From: Stenotrophomonas maltophilia
GTDB lineage: Bacteria; Pseudomonadota; Gammaproteobacteria; Xanthomonadales; Xanthomonadaceae
Length of the DNA: 64,000 nucleotides
Reading direction: 5' to 3'
Assembly (NCBI RefSeq): GCF_006970445.1
Contig: NZ_CP033877.1
Span: forward strand, 752,750 to 816,749
Within the stretch, counting starts at the first letter, position 1, and each line of letters begins with the position of its first letter. The notes under the pieces were generated by a model. The model was given only the letters and a program-made list of their open reading frames with translations. It made no database searches and was not told the DNA's origin. The translations under genes were made by a program, and so were the position numbers. Positions 8,651-17,457 of this stretch are shown here, piece by piece.

Positions 8651-9622
8651 ATGCAATACCGTCGCCTGGGCTCTACCGGCCTGCCGATTTCCGCCCTGTC
8701 CTTCGGCGCCTGGGTGACCTTCGGTGACCAGATCCCGCGCGACGAGGCCCGCAACCTGGTGGCTGCCGCCTGGGACCACGGCGTCAACTTCTTCGACAAC
8801 GCCGAGGGCTATGCCAACGGCCGCGCCGAACAGGTGATGGGCGATGTGATCGCCGACCTGCGCCTGCCGCGCGACGGCATCTGCGTCTCCAGCAAGGTGT
8901 TCTTCGGCAGCGCCAAGGATCCGCGGCCGACCCAGCGCGGCTTGTCGCGCAAGCATGTGACCGACGCCTGCCATGCTGCGCTCAAGCGCCTGCGGGTGGA
9001 CTACCTGGACCTTTATTACTGCCATCGCCCGGATCCGGACGCGCCGATCGCCGAGACCGTGCATGCCATGGATACCCTGGTGCGGCAGGGCAAGATCCTC
9101 TACTGGGGTACCTCGGAGTGGTCGGCGCTGCAGATCCAGCAGGCGCTGGACATCGCCGAGGCGCGCAACCTGCAGGGCCCGTCGATGGAGCAGCCGCAGT
9201 ACAACCTGCTGCACCGCGAGCGCGTCGAGGTCGAGTATGCGCCGCTGTATGCCGGTGCCGGCCTGGGCACGACCATCTTCTCACCGCTGGCCTCGGGCCT
9301 GCTCAGCGGCAAGTACGACCAGGGCATTCCGGTCGATGCGCGGCTGGGCCGCGAGGGCATGGAATGGCTGCAGGCGCTGGTGCTGGGGGACGACACCGAA
9401 GCCCGCCTGGCCCAGGTGCGCCGCTTCAGCGAGGTGGCGCGCGCGCTGGGGCACGCCCCGGCCACGCTGGCCATCGCCTGGTGCCTGCGCAACCCGAACG
9501 TCTCCAGCGTGATCCTCGGTGCCAGCCGGGTCAGCCAGCTGCTGCAGAACCTGCAGGCCCTGGACGTGCTGGAGCAGGTCGACGCGGCTGGCTGGGCGCA
9601 GGTCGAGGCCGTCTTCGCCTGA
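8651..9622 (+). CDS. aldo/keto reductase, voltage-gated K+ channel beta-subunit-like
   Basis: A 323-residue NADPH-dependent oxidoreductase with the AKR TIM barrel. The tetrad residues are visible: Asp in FFDNAEGY, Tyr in the same motif, Lys in CVSSKVFFG, and His in DLYYCHRPD. The C-terminal NADP-binding stretch is NVSSVILGASRVSQL. The sequence is closest to the AKR6 (Kv beta/YghZ-like) subgroup, which reduces aldehydes and ketones. The ATG at 8651 follows a good AGGAGA ribosome site; longer frames lack one. It is divergent from nupC. Confidence 0.85.
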   Translation: MQYRRLGSTGLPISALSFGAWVTFGDQIPRDEARNLVAAAWDHGVNFFDNAEGYANGRAEQVMGDVIADLRLPRDGICVSSKVFFGSAKDPRPTQRGLSRKHVTDACHAALKRLRVDYLDLYYCHRPDPDAPIAETVHAMDTLVRQGKILYWGTSEWSALQIQQALDIAEARNLQGPSMEQPQYNLLHRERVEVEYAPLYAGAGLGTTIFSPLASGLLSGKYDQGIPVDARLGREGMEWLQALVLGDDTEARLAQVRRFSEVARALGHAPATLAIAWCLRNPNVSSVILGASRVSQLLQNLQALDVLEQVDAAGWAQVEAVFA

Positions 9623-9628
9623 CAGCCC

Positions 9629-9662
9629 TTTGTAGAGTCGGGCCACGCTCGACTCTACAAAG
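9629..9662. repeat. SMAG-type hairpin after the reductase gene
   Basis: CTTTGTAGAGTCG is mirrored exactly by CGACTCTACAAAG around a short spacer. It sits seven bases after the reductase stop and probably serves as a 3'-end hairpin. The GTAG head starts at 9632. Confidence 0.75.
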
Positions 9663-9750
9663 GCACGGTGTCGTTCTTTGATTGATGATATCTATCGAAT
9701 TTTCGAATTCGATCATTAATCTCATCAATGAAATTGAGAATGGTTGTTGA

Positions 9751-9780
9751 TTGTCAACTGAGAATCATTATCATTTAACT
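9751..9780 (+). promoter_or_regulatory. hemP promoter with overlapping Fur-like operator
   Basis: A possible -35 TTGTCA (9751-9756) and -10 TTTAAC (9774-9779) are 17 bases apart. The spacer contains TGAGAATCATTATCATT (about 9759-9775), a close match to the Fur-box core. Base composition here is sharply AT-rich compared with the flanks. Iron-dependent repression of the downstream heme genes is inferred from the motif and from the gene content. Confidence 0.75.
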
Positions 9781-9800
9781 CGTCCCTCGCACGAGTCCAG

Positions 9801-10001
9801 ATGCTCATGAATGCTCAACCTGTACTGCTGCGCCCCGAAACGCTGACCCTCCGCGATCGTCCGGTCCGTGTCGTTCCGCCGGAAGAGGTCATCGACAGCG
9901 AAGCCCTGCTCAAGGGCCGTCGTGAAATCCTGATCCAGCACGGCGACCGCTTCTATCGCCTGCGGCACACCAGCAACGACAAGCTGATCCTGACCAAGTA
10001 A
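9801..10001 (+). CDS. hemP: hemin uptake protein HemP
   Basis: A 66-residue protein ending in LIQHGDRFYRLRHTSNDKLI, which is the HemP family signature. These small proteins precede heme-uptake receptor genes in many proteobacteria. In other genera they have been reported to activate transcription of the receptor gene. The start could be ATG 9801 or ATG 9807. The gene lies just after a Fur-like operator and 153 bases before the TonB-dependent receptor, so it belongs to an iron-starvation unit. Confidence 0.9.
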   Translation: MLMNAQPVLLRPETLTLRDRPVRVVPPEEVIDSEALLKGRREILIQHGDRFYRLRHTSNDKLILTK

Positions 10002-10154
10002 TCGCGGCCTGGTCGCCCGCCCCCCTCCCTCCTGCCGGCTGCGCCGACAGGGTGGGCGACCCGTCCGCTCCCGCTCTCTCCCCCTCGGTCTACCGCGTGC
10101 ACCCTCCGGGTGTGCCGGTAACCGGGGGTTCCCCTGCCTGACCGAACGAACCCG

Positions 10155-12347
10155 ATGACCCGCCAAACCGCCCTTTGCCTTGCCGTCTGGATGGCCCTGC
10201 CGCTGTCCGCCCACGCTGCTGCCGCGGCCACCGCCGCACCCGCCGCGCGCGAATTCGACCGTGTGCAGGTCACCGCCACCCGTACCGAGCGGGCGGTGAG
10301 CGATGTGGCGGCCACCGTGGACGTCATCGACCGCGAGCAGATGGACCGGCACCTGGTGCAGGACATCAAGGATCTGCTGCGCTACGAGCCGGGCCTGTCG
10401 GTCAGCCGCAGCGCCGCGCGCTTCGGCCTCGGCAGCATCCGCATCCGTGGCCTGGACGGCAACCGCGTGCGCGTGCAGACCGATGGCATCGCCATGCCCA
10501 CCAGCTTCAACATCGGTTCGTTTTCCAACGCCAACCGCAACTTCACCGATCTGGATACGCTCAAGCGCGTGGAGATCGTGCGTGGCCCGGCCAGCTCGCT
10601 GTACGGGTCCGATGCGCTCGGTGGTGTGGTTGCCTTCGTCACCAAGGATCCGGCCGACTACCTGAAGGATGGCAAGGACAGCTACGTCGGCCTGAAGTTC
10701 GGCTACGACGGTGAGTGGAAGGGCCTGCTCGGTGGCGTCACCAGCGCGTTCGGCGGCGAGCACTGGAGCGGCATGGTCAACATCAACCATCGCCAGGGCC
10801 AGGAAACCGACAACAAGGGCGACGTGCGCAGCCTCGACAACACCCGTACCGCGCCCAACCCGCAGGACCGCGACGGTCGCAGTGGCCTGGCCAAGCTGGT
10901 CTACGCACCGAGCGAGGACCAGCGCTTCCGCCTGACCGTGGAAGGCAACGAAGACAACACCGATACCAACGTGCTTTCCTCGATCGACCGCACCACCACC
11001 ACTGGCATGAAGGCGCGCGACACGCAGAACCGTACCCGCGTGTCGTTCGCCCATGAAATGGATGCGCTGGACAAGGGCTTCGCCGACAGCCTGCATTGGC
11101 AGCTGTATACCCAGCACAGCGAAACCAACCAGATCACCGACGAGGACCGTGCCAACCGCAGCCGTCGCCACCGCGAGTTCAATTTCGACCAGCGCGTGTA
11201 CGGCCTGCAGGCACAGTTCAACAAGGCATTCAGCACCGGCAGCGTCGAGCACGCGTTGACCTATGGCTTCGAGGGTGCGCGCACCGAAATCCGCCAGAAG
11301 CGCGATGGCTACCAGGTGCTGGCCAACGGCCAGACCAGCACCACCATCCTGCCCGACGCCTTCCCGGTACGCGATTTCCCGATCAGCAAGACCACCGAGC
11401 TGGGCCTGTATGCGCAGGATGAAATGCGCATGGCCGGCGGCAAGCTGTCGCTGGTGCCGGGCGTGCGCGTGGACCGCTACGAACTGAAGCCGGAGGTGGA
11501 CAGCATCTTCGCCGAAGACAATCCCGGCGTTGCGGTGGCCAAGCTGACCAAGACCAGCGTGTCGCCGAAGCTGGGCATGGTCTATCGCTTCACCGACGAA
11601 TGGTCGCTGTTTGCCGGCTATTCGCATGGCTTCCGCTCGCCGCCGTACAACGACGTCAACCTGGGCTTCACCAACTTCGCCTTCGGTTACACCGCCATTC
11701 CCAATCCGGACCTGAAGCCGGAAACAAGTGACGGCATGGAACTGGGCCTGCGCTTCCTGTCGCCGGCGGCCTACGTCAGCCTCAGCGGCTACTACAACGA
11801 GTACAAGGACTTCATCGAGTCGCAGTCGCTGGTCGGTACCAACGCACAGGGCCTGATGGTGTTCCAGTCGCGCAACATCGCCGATGCGCGCATCTACGGT
11901 GCCGAGATGAAGGCCGGCGTCGACTTCGGCCAGATCAGCCCGGCGCTGCAGGGTTGGGCGCTGCGCAGTTCGGTGGCGTGGTCGCGCGGCGACAACAAGA
12001 CCGAAGATACGCCGCTGGATTCGGTCGACCCGCTGCGCGGCACCGTCGGCCTGATGTACGACACCGACACCTGGGGCGTCGAACTGGCCGGTACCTTCGT
12101 CAAGCGCAAGGACCGCGTCACCGCGGCCACGGTGTACCGCCCGGCCGGCTACGGCGTGGCCGACCTGATGGCGCACTGGAAATTCGCCCCGGGCGCGACC
12201 TTCAACGTCGGCGTGTTCAACCTGGGCGACAAGCGCTACATCGATTGGTCCAACGTGGGTTCGACGCTGTCGCCGACCAGCCGCGTGCTGGATCGCTACA
12301 CCAGCCCGGGCCGCACCCTCTCCGCCAGCCTTGCCGTTTCCTGGTGA
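10155..12347 (+). CDS. TonB-dependent heme/hemoglobin receptor
   Basis: A 730-residue outer-membrane receptor. Signal peptide is about residues 1-24, followed by a TonB-box-like DRVQVTATR, the plug domain with IRIRGLDGNRVRVQTDG and VEIVRGPASSLYGSDALGG, and a 22-strand barrel ending in a terminal aromatic-type strand (SASLAVSW). The FRSPPYNDVN and NPDLKPETSDG segments correspond to the FRAP and NPNL boxes of heme receptors. The conserved histidine usually found between those boxes in HemR-type proteins is not present here. Context (hemP upstream, Fur-like operator) supports heme or hemoproteins as ligand. The stop is followed four bases later by the next gene. Confidence 0.88.
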   Translation: MTRQTALCLAVWMALPLSAHAAAAATAAPAAREFDRVQVTATRTERAVSDVAATVDVIDREQMDRHLVQDIKDLLRYEPGLSVSRSAARFGLGSIRIRGLDGNRVRVQTDGIAMPTSFNIGSFSNANRNFTDLDTLKRVEIVRGPASSLYGSDALGGVVAFVTKDPADYLKDGKDSYVGLKFGYDGEWKGLLGGVTSAFGGEHWSGMVNINHRQGQETDNKGDVRSLDNTRTAPNPQDRDGRSGLAKLVYAPSEDQRFRLTVEGNEDNTDTNVLSSIDRTTTTGMKARDTQNRTRVSFAHEMDALDKGFADSLHWQLYTQHSETNQITDEDRANRSRRHREFNFDQRVYGLQAQFNKAFSTGSVEHALTYGFEGARTEIRQKRDGYQVLANGQTSTTILPDAFPVRDFPISKTTELGLYAQDEMRMAGGKLSLVPGVRVDRYELKPEVDSIFAEDNPGVAVAKLTKTSVSPKLGMVYRFTDEWSLFAGYSHGFRSPPYNDVNLGFTNFAFGYTAIPNPDLKPETSDGMELGLRFLSPAAYVSLSGYYNEYKDFIESQSLVGTNAQGLMVFQSRNIADARIYGAEMKAGVDFGQISPALQGWALRSSVAWSRGDNKTEDTPLDSVDPLRGTVGLMYDTDTWGVELAGTFVKRKDRVTAATVYRPAGYGVADLMAHWKFAPGATFNVGVFNLGDKRYIDWSNVGSTLSPTSRVLDRYTSPGRTLSASLAVSW

Positions 12348-12351
12348 CCTC

Positions 12352-12951
12352 ATGAGCCGAGCCTTGTCCGCACGCAGGAATGACGCCATCGCCGCGCAGG
12401 GCAGCGCGGCCTGGCCGACGCCGGCACAGCTGGCCACGCTCGGCACCGTGTTGTGCCTGTACCGCGCCGACGGCAACGAACTCGGTGGCTGGCGCCAGGC
12501 GGTACGCGTGCACGCCTGCCAGGGCGTGGACAGCGAGGGCGTGCGCGAAAGCCTGTGTTTCCTCGATGCCCGCGGACGCTGCGTGTGGCGCCTGTACCTG
12601 CTGCCCGACAGCGATTTCTTGGCCTGGGACCGGCTGATCGCGGCGCTGCCGCCGGGCCCGGAGCACGACAGCGACGGCAGTGTTGGCGAACGCCTGTGGC
12701 GGCGCCTGGCCGGCCACCTCGGTGGCCAGCGCTGGCGGCTGTGTGCATTGCGCCTGCACGCCGCCGACGATGGCCGCACCCTCGCTGCAAGCCTCTCGAC
12801 GTTGTCCTCGCTGGGCGCAGCCACCGCGCGTCGCATCGCGCGCTTGGAAGGTGCCGAAGGCGAGCTGGCGATCGACGATTGCTGCTGCGCCGACGCTGCA
12901 CGCCGGCCGACACCGCGGGTTCCCGGCGACCTGCCGCTGATCCGCCTGTGA
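12352..12951 (+). CDS. uncharacterised heme-locus protein
   Basis: A 199-residue soluble-looking protein with no signal peptide and no membrane helix. It has a run of cysteines near the C-terminus (DDCCCADAARR) and several tryptophan/arginine-rich stretches (GWRQAVRVHACQG, CVWRLYLLPDSDF). The position immediately after the heme receptor suggests a cytoplasmic role in handling heme, as HmuS/HemS-type proteins have, but I cannot align it confidently with that family. The start at 12352 (ATGAGC) lies just after the receptor stop, so translation is probably coupled. Confidence 0.65.
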   Translation: MSRALSARRNDAIAAQGSAAWPTPAQLATLGTVLCLYRADGNELGGWRQAVRVHACQGVDSEGVRESLCFLDARGRCVWRLYLLPDSDFLAWDRLIAALPPGPEHDSDGSVGERLWRRLAGHLGGQRWRLCALRLHAADDGRTLAASLSTLSSLGAATARRIARLEGAEGELAIDDCCCADAARRPTPRVPGDLPLIRL

Positions 12952-13024
12952 TCCTTTCCTGATGGAACGCCCGACGGCCACGGATGGCCTCTCAACGAAC
13001 CTGCAACCCCGAAGGAAGACCCCG

Positions 13025-13960
13025 ATGAAGCTCCAGACAGCCAGCGCAATGCTGCTGCTCGCCGCCAGCGGCGCGGCCAGCGCGCAGCCCTCCGATATCG
13101 CCCGTGACCACGACAGCATCCTTGCCATGCAGGGTGAGTACACCGTGGACTTCGCCTTCGACGAAACCGTGCTGCTCAAGCCCGGTTATGAGCGCGCGCC
13201 GGCGATGCGCAGCGGCGGCAACGAAGTGGTCATCGTGGTGGAAGACACGCCGAAGCGCATCGTGCTGCAGCATCTGCTGCTGGACGAGAAGAGCGGTCAC
13301 ATCACCAAGCACTGGCGCCAGGACTGGGTCTACGAAGCGCCGAACCGCTTCGAGTTCAGTGCCGACCAGACCTGGCAGGTACGCAGCATTCCGGCGGCCG
13401 TGAACACGGGCGCCTGGACCCAGTGCGTGTACGAAGTGAGCGATGCACCGCGCTACTGCGGCACCGGCACCTGGACCTACACCAACAACGTGCCGACCTG
13501 GACCAGCGACCTCAGCTGGCGCCCGTTGCCACGCCGTGAGTACACCAAGCGCAGCGATTACAACGCGCTGGCCGTGGTCAACCGCCACACGCTCACGCCC
13601 AATGGCTGGACCCACGAGCAGTTCAACACCAAGGTGCAGCGCAACGCCGACGGCAGCCAGGTGGAGATCGCCCGCGAGTTCGGCTTCAACGACTACGTGA
13701 AGACCACCGAGATCGACTTCACTCCGGCGCGCAATTACTGGAAGGCCACTGCTGGCTACTGGGCCAAGGTGCGTCAGCGCTGGGACGGTTTCCTGACCCA
13801 GGCCCCGGGCGTGCACCTGAAGACCAAGATCGATGGCATGGCGATGATCATTCCGCTGTTCACCCAGGCCGAAGAGATCCAGTCCGGCAAGAAGGTGAAG
13901 GACAAGCAGATCGACGAGGTGTTCGCCAAGTACGTTGAGAAGGCGCCGAAGGAAGGCTGA
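13025..13960 (+). CDS. secreted DUF6607-type protein of the heme locus
   Basis: A 311-residue protein with a signal peptide of about 21 residues (cleavage after SGAASA). The mature part is rich in Trp and Tyr (KHWRQDWVYEAPNRF, TWTSDLSWRPLPRREY, ARNYWKATAGYWAKV) and resembles the family now called DUF6607, which is found beside heme-uptake receptors. A periplasmic role in heme uptake is inferred from location only. A good ribosome site (GAAGGAAGA) precedes ATG 13025. It is the fourth gene of the hemP unit. Confidence 0.72.
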   Translation: MKLQTASAMLLLAASGAASAQPSDIARDHDSILAMQGEYTVDFAFDETVLLKPGYERAPAMRSGGNEVVIVVEDTPKRIVLQHLLLDEKSGHITKHWRQDWVYEAPNRFEFSADQTWQVRSIPAAVNTGAWTQCVYEVSDAPRYCGTGTWTYTNNVPTWTSDLSWRPLPRREYTKRSDYNALAVVNRHTLTPNGWTHEQFNTKVQRNADGSQVEIAREFGFNDYVKTTEIDFTPARNYWKATAGYWAKVRQRWDGFLTQAPGVHLKTKIDGMAMIIPLFTQAEEIQSGKKVKDKQIDEVFAKYVEKAPKEG

Positions 13961-13976
13961 TCGCCACGGCGCCGGT

Positions 13977-14021
13977 GGGTGCCGAGCTTGCTCGGCACCG
14001 CATCCACGCCATGCGTGGATG
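13977..14021. repeat. two adjacent palindromes of SMAG type
   Basis: GGTGCCGAGCTTGCTCGGCA plus CC at 13977-13998 is followed directly by the common SMAG core CATCCACGCCATGCGTGGAT at about 14000-14020. Neither has a clear GTAG head. They sit between convergent genes. Confidence 0.6.
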
Positions 14022-14029
14022 CCCTGCAC

Positions 14030-14515
14030 TCAGGACGCCGGCCCGCTCAAGGTGGTCAGGTCCACCCCGGCGTCCTTGAACGCACGCAGGGTGGCCTGCA
14101 GGCTCGCCTCGTCATCGCGCGTGCGGACGCCCATGATGGCTTCGTTGCAGCGCACGCGATCGGTGCTGCACGCCTGCGGGTCGGGCAGCAGCAGCGCGGT
14201 CTGCGCGACCAGGATCGCCATGTGCGCCACTTCCTTTCTCGGCGTTGGTTGCCCCCGGTAGAACCGGTCGAACTCCGCGCGCAGGTCGGCCAGCACCTCG
14301 GCATCGCCACGCGCGTGCGCTGCATCGGCCGGAACCAGATAGGTCTGGCGGCCCTCATGGAAGGCGCGCACCTCATCGGCCAGTACCGTTTCCAGCACGA
14401 AGGCCTGCACCGGGTCCGGGACATGGCCCACCGCAGTGCGGGCACATGCGGGCAGCATCGCCAACAGCAGCGGCACGCCGACGAGAAGCGCGCGCAGGCA
14501 GAAGCCGTGTCTCAT
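14030..14515 (-). CDS. secreted or lipid-anchored protein of unknown function
   Basis: A 161-residue protein that starts with a hydrophobic export signal (LLVGVPLLLAMLPACA). The LPAC could be a weak lipobox. The rest is helical and hydrophilic, with a small cysteine pair (QACSTDRVRC). No family is recognised. It starts two bases downstream of the stop of the DUF486 gene on the same strand. The ATG at 14515 is chosen because it starts the signal sequence. Confidence 0.55.
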   Translation of the reverse strand: MRHGFCLRALLVGVPLLLAMLPACARTAVGHVPDPVQAFVLETVLADEVRAFHEGRQTYLVPADAAHARGDAEVLADLRAEFDRFYRGQPTPRKEVAHMAILVAQTALLLPDPQACSTDRVRCNEAIMGVRTRDDEASLQATLRAFKDAGVDLTTLSGPAS

Positions 14516-14517
14516 TG

Positions 14518-14871
14518 CTATTCCTTGAACATCAGAAACGCCGCCGCCACGATCAACCCGAACGCGGCGTAGTGGTTCCACTTCAGCGGCTGGCCCAGGT
14601 AGAACGCGGAGAACACCGCGAACACCAGCAGCGTGATCACTTCCTGCATGCCCTTCAGCTGCGGCGCCGAATACACCGCACTGCCCAGCCGGTTGCCGGG
14701 CACCTGCAGGCAGTATTCGAAGAAGGCGATGCCCCAGCTGACCATGATCACCATCATCAACGGCGCGCTCTTGTACTTCAGGTGGCCGTACCAGGCGAAG
14801 GTCATGAAGATGTTGCTGCCGAGCAGCAGCAACACCGGGTACAGGTAAGCAGCGAACGACGTGCCGGGCAT
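14518..14871 (-). CDS. DMT-superfamily DUF486 membrane protein
   Basis: A 117-residue protein with four transmembrane helices. Motifs NIFMTFAWYGHLKY, MVSWGIAFFEYCLQVPGNR and GQPLKWNHYAAFGLI are those of DUF486, a small relative of the drug/metabolite transporters. Members of this size probably work as dimers. Substrate unknown. The start at 14871 (MPGTSF) is preferred over an upstream GTG that adds 16 residues of non-family sequence. Confidence 0.85.
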   Translation of the reverse strand: MPGTSFAAYLYPVLLLLGSNIFMTFAWYGHLKYKSAPLMMVIMVSWGIAFFEYCLQVPGNRLGSAVYSAPQLKGMQEVITLLVFAVFSAFYLGQPLKWNHYAAFGLIVAAAFLMFKE

Positions 14872-14940
14872 CCGGGCGATCTCATCGGGGTGGGGCGCGC
14901 AGCATAGCGCCAGCCCCACCCCGTGCGTGTCATGGCCGCG

Positions 14941-17457
14941 TCAGGCCTCGCGCAGCGCCAATGCCGGCGGCGTATGCAGGATCGCCCGCGTACCCCACCA
15001 GCCCGCCAGCAGGCTCAACCCGATGCCGACCACGCCGCCGATCAGCAGGCCCGGCCACGGCGGCAGCAACGGCAGCTCGAACACCTTCTGCGAGACCGCC
15101 ACGCCGATGGCCGCGGCGGCGCCCACCGCCAGCAACGCCGCCAGCGTGCCCAGCGCGCCGAACTCGACCAGCACCGCGCCACGCAGCTGGCGCCGGGTCG
15201 CGCCCAGCGTGCGCAGCACCGCGCTGTCGTAGCGACGCTCGCCGGCGGTGGCCTGCAGCGCGGCCAGCAGCACCAGCACGCCGGCCAGCAGGCTGAACAC
15301 CATCACCAGCTGCACCGCCTGCGCCACCCGTTCCATCACATCGCGCACCTGCGAGATCACCGCGTCCACGTCCAGCAGCGACAGGTTCGGCTGCGCGCGT
15401 ACCAGCTCGCCCAGTCCCGCTGCCTTGCCGGCCGGCAGATGGAACGCCGACAGCAGGTTGTGCGGGGTGTCACCCACCGCATTCGGGTTCAGTAGCACGA
15501 AGAAGTTCGGCCGGAAGGTGTTCCAGTCGGCCTTGCGCACGCTGGTCACGGTGAATTCGCGTTCCTGCTCGCCCACTGCAATGCTGATGCGGTCGCCCGG
15601 GTACACGCCGTAGCGCTTGGCCCAGCCGATTTCCACCGAAGCCTCTGCCGCGACGCTGTCGGCCTTCCAGAAGGTGCCGTTGACCAGCGTGTTGGCCGGC
15701 GGGAAGGTGCTGCGCCAGCTGAAGTTCAACGGCCGGTTCTCGTCATCGTCGTCGCGCTGGGCCTCGCTGGACGCCGGCTGCCCGTTCTGTTCAGGCGAGC
15801 GGTCCACGCGCAGCGGCGGCTTGCCGTTGATCGCGATCAGGCGGCCGGTGGCCATCGGTTCGATGCTGGCGTCACTGGCGCCCAGTCCACGCAGCGTGGC
15901 CAGCACGCTGTCGCGCTGCTCGGGCTGGATGTTGATCAGGAAGTAGTTGGGGGTATCCGCAGGCAGGCGCTCGCGCCACTGCTGCAGCAGGCCGGGGCCG
16001 GTGACTGCCAGCAGCAACAGCGCGCACAGCGACAGCGACAGTCCGACCAGCTGCATCACCGCCAGCAGCCGGCGCCGGGTCAGCGCGGCCAGGCCCAGCC
16101 GCCAGTTGCCATGCAGGCGGTGCTGCAGGCCGCGCAGCAGCTGCAGCAGCACGAAGCCGGCCCCACCGGCTGCCACCGCCAGTGCGGCCAGGCCGCCCAG
16201 CACCCACAGTGCCAGTTTCAGGTCGCCGGTGACCTGCATCGCCAGCAGCAGGCTGGCGGCCAACGCCGCCACATAGGCCAGCAACGAGGCCGGCGGCAGC
16301 GCGGCGAAGGAACGGTTGAGCACGCGCATCGGCGGCACCCCGCGTAGGCGCAGCAGCGGCGGCAGGCCGAAGCCGAACAGCAGCAACAGGCCGATGCCGG
16401 CGCCGGTCAGCGCCGGCATCGCTTCCGGCAGCGGCAGCCGCTGCGGCACCAGGCTGCCCAGCACCTGCACCAGACCTTCCTGCGCGGCCATGCCCAGGCC
16501 GATGCCGAGCGCACAGGCCGGTACCGCCAGCATCAGCAGCTGCAGCGCCAGGCCCAGCAGGATGTCGCGCTGGCGCGCGCCCAGGCAGCGCAGGATCGCT
16601 ACCTGGTCGATGCGGCGCAGCGCGAAGCGGTTGGCTGCCAGCGCCGTGGCCACACCGGCCAGCAGTACCGCCAGCAGCGCGCTGAGGCCGAGGAAGCGCC
16701 CGGCCAGATCGAATGCCTGGCGCACGCCGCGCTGGGTGTCGTCCACGCTCAGCAGGCGCAGCCCCTTCACCTGCGGCAGCAGCCATTGCCGAAGCGCAGT
16801 GATCTGGTCTGCCGCTCCGGCGAACATCAGCCGGTAGTTGATGCGGCTGCCGGGGCCGAGCAGTCCGGTGCCTTCCACGTCGGCGCGGTTGACCAGCAGG
16901 GTGGGGGAGAGCGTCAACAGGTCGCCACCGGTGTCCGGCTCGGCCTCGATGATGCCGGCGATGCGCAGCGTGCCGGCGCCGAATTCGAGGTCATCGCCGG
17001 CCTTCAGCCCCAGCCCCTGCAGCAGGCGTGGGTCGGCATAGGCATGGCCCTTGGGTGGCGTGCCGGCATCGGTGATCAACGCACCGCCGGGCGTGGCCCG
17101 TACCCGCAGCGTGCCGCGCAGCGGATAGCCCGCCTGCACGGCCTTGATGCTGGCCATCTGGCTGGCATCGCCGTTGAACAGCACGCTGCCGAAACTGGCG
17201 ATGCGGGTGTAGGCCAGTCCTCGCCGCCGCGCCTCGTCGGCGAACGCCTGTGGCGGGTCATCGCGGCCGGCGATGCCGAGGTCGCCGCCGAGCATTTCCG
17301 CCGCGCTGCCGGTCAGCGCCAGGTTGACCCGGTTCACCAGCGTGCCCACCGCGGTCATCACCGCTACGCCCAGCACCAGCGCGGCGAACACGGTCAGCAG
17401 GTCGCCGGCCAGCGCCTCGCGGCGCAGCGCGCGCCACGCATGCCGCAGCAGGTTCAT
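14941..17457 (-). CDS. ybbP: YbbP-type ABC transporter permease
   Basis: An 838-residue FtsX/MacB-superfamily permease with about ten transmembrane helices: one near residue 20, groups at about 250-410 and 440-500, and three near the C-terminus (715-830). Two large periplasmic regions lie at about 50-240 and 510-710. This is the LolE-like double-FtsX architecture of YbbP. It probably acts in transport of lipids or other envelope substances or in mechanotransmission; the substrate is not established. ATG 17457 overlaps the stop of the ATPase gene by four bases, so the two are translationally coupled. Confidence 0.88.
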   Translation of the reverse strand: MNLLRHAWRALRREALAGDLLTVFAALVLGVAVMTAVGTLVNRVNLALTGSAAEMLGGDLGIAGRDDPPQAFADEARRRGLAYTRIASFGSVLFNGDASQMASIKAVQAGYPLRGTLRVRATPGGALITDAGTPPKGHAYADPRLLQGLGLKAGDDLEFGAGTLRIAGIIEAEPDTGGDLLTLSPTLLVNRADVEGTGLLGPGSRINYRLMFAGAADQITALRQWLLPQVKGLRLLSVDDTQRGVRQAFDLAGRFLGLSALLAVLLAGVATALAANRFALRRIDQVAILRCLGARQRDILLGLALQLLMLAVPACALGIGLGMAAQEGLVQVLGSLVPQRLPLPEAMPALTGAGIGLLLLFGFGLPPLLRLRGVPPMRVLNRSFAALPPASLLAYVAALAASLLLAMQVTGDLKLALWVLGGLAALAVAAGGAGFVLLQLLRGLQHRLHGNWRLGLAALTRRRLLAVMQLVGLSLSLCALLLLAVTGPGLLQQWRERLPADTPNYFLINIQPEQRDSVLATLRGLGASDASIEPMATGRLIAINGKPPLRVDRSPEQNGQPASSEAQRDDDDENRPLNFSWRSTFPPANTLVNGTFWKADSVAAEASVEIGWAKRYGVYPGDRISIAVGEQEREFTVTSVRKADWNTFRPNFFVLLNPNAVGDTPHNLLSAFHLPAGKAAGLGELVRAQPNLSLLDVDAVISQVRDVMERVAQAVQLVMVFSLLAGVLVLLAALQATAGERRYDSAVLRTLGATRRQLRGAVLVEFGALGTLAALLAVGAAAAIGVAVSQKVFELPLLPPWPGLLIGGVVGIGLSLLAGWWGTRAILHTPPALALREA

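Noticed and set aside
9771..13049. A 1092-codon open frame on the minus strand across the whole heme locus
   Set aside because: It lies antisense to hemP, the receptor and its neighbours, which have clear family motifs. High GC content keeps antisense frames open. Its residues (Arg, Ala, Gly, His-rich) have no family signature.
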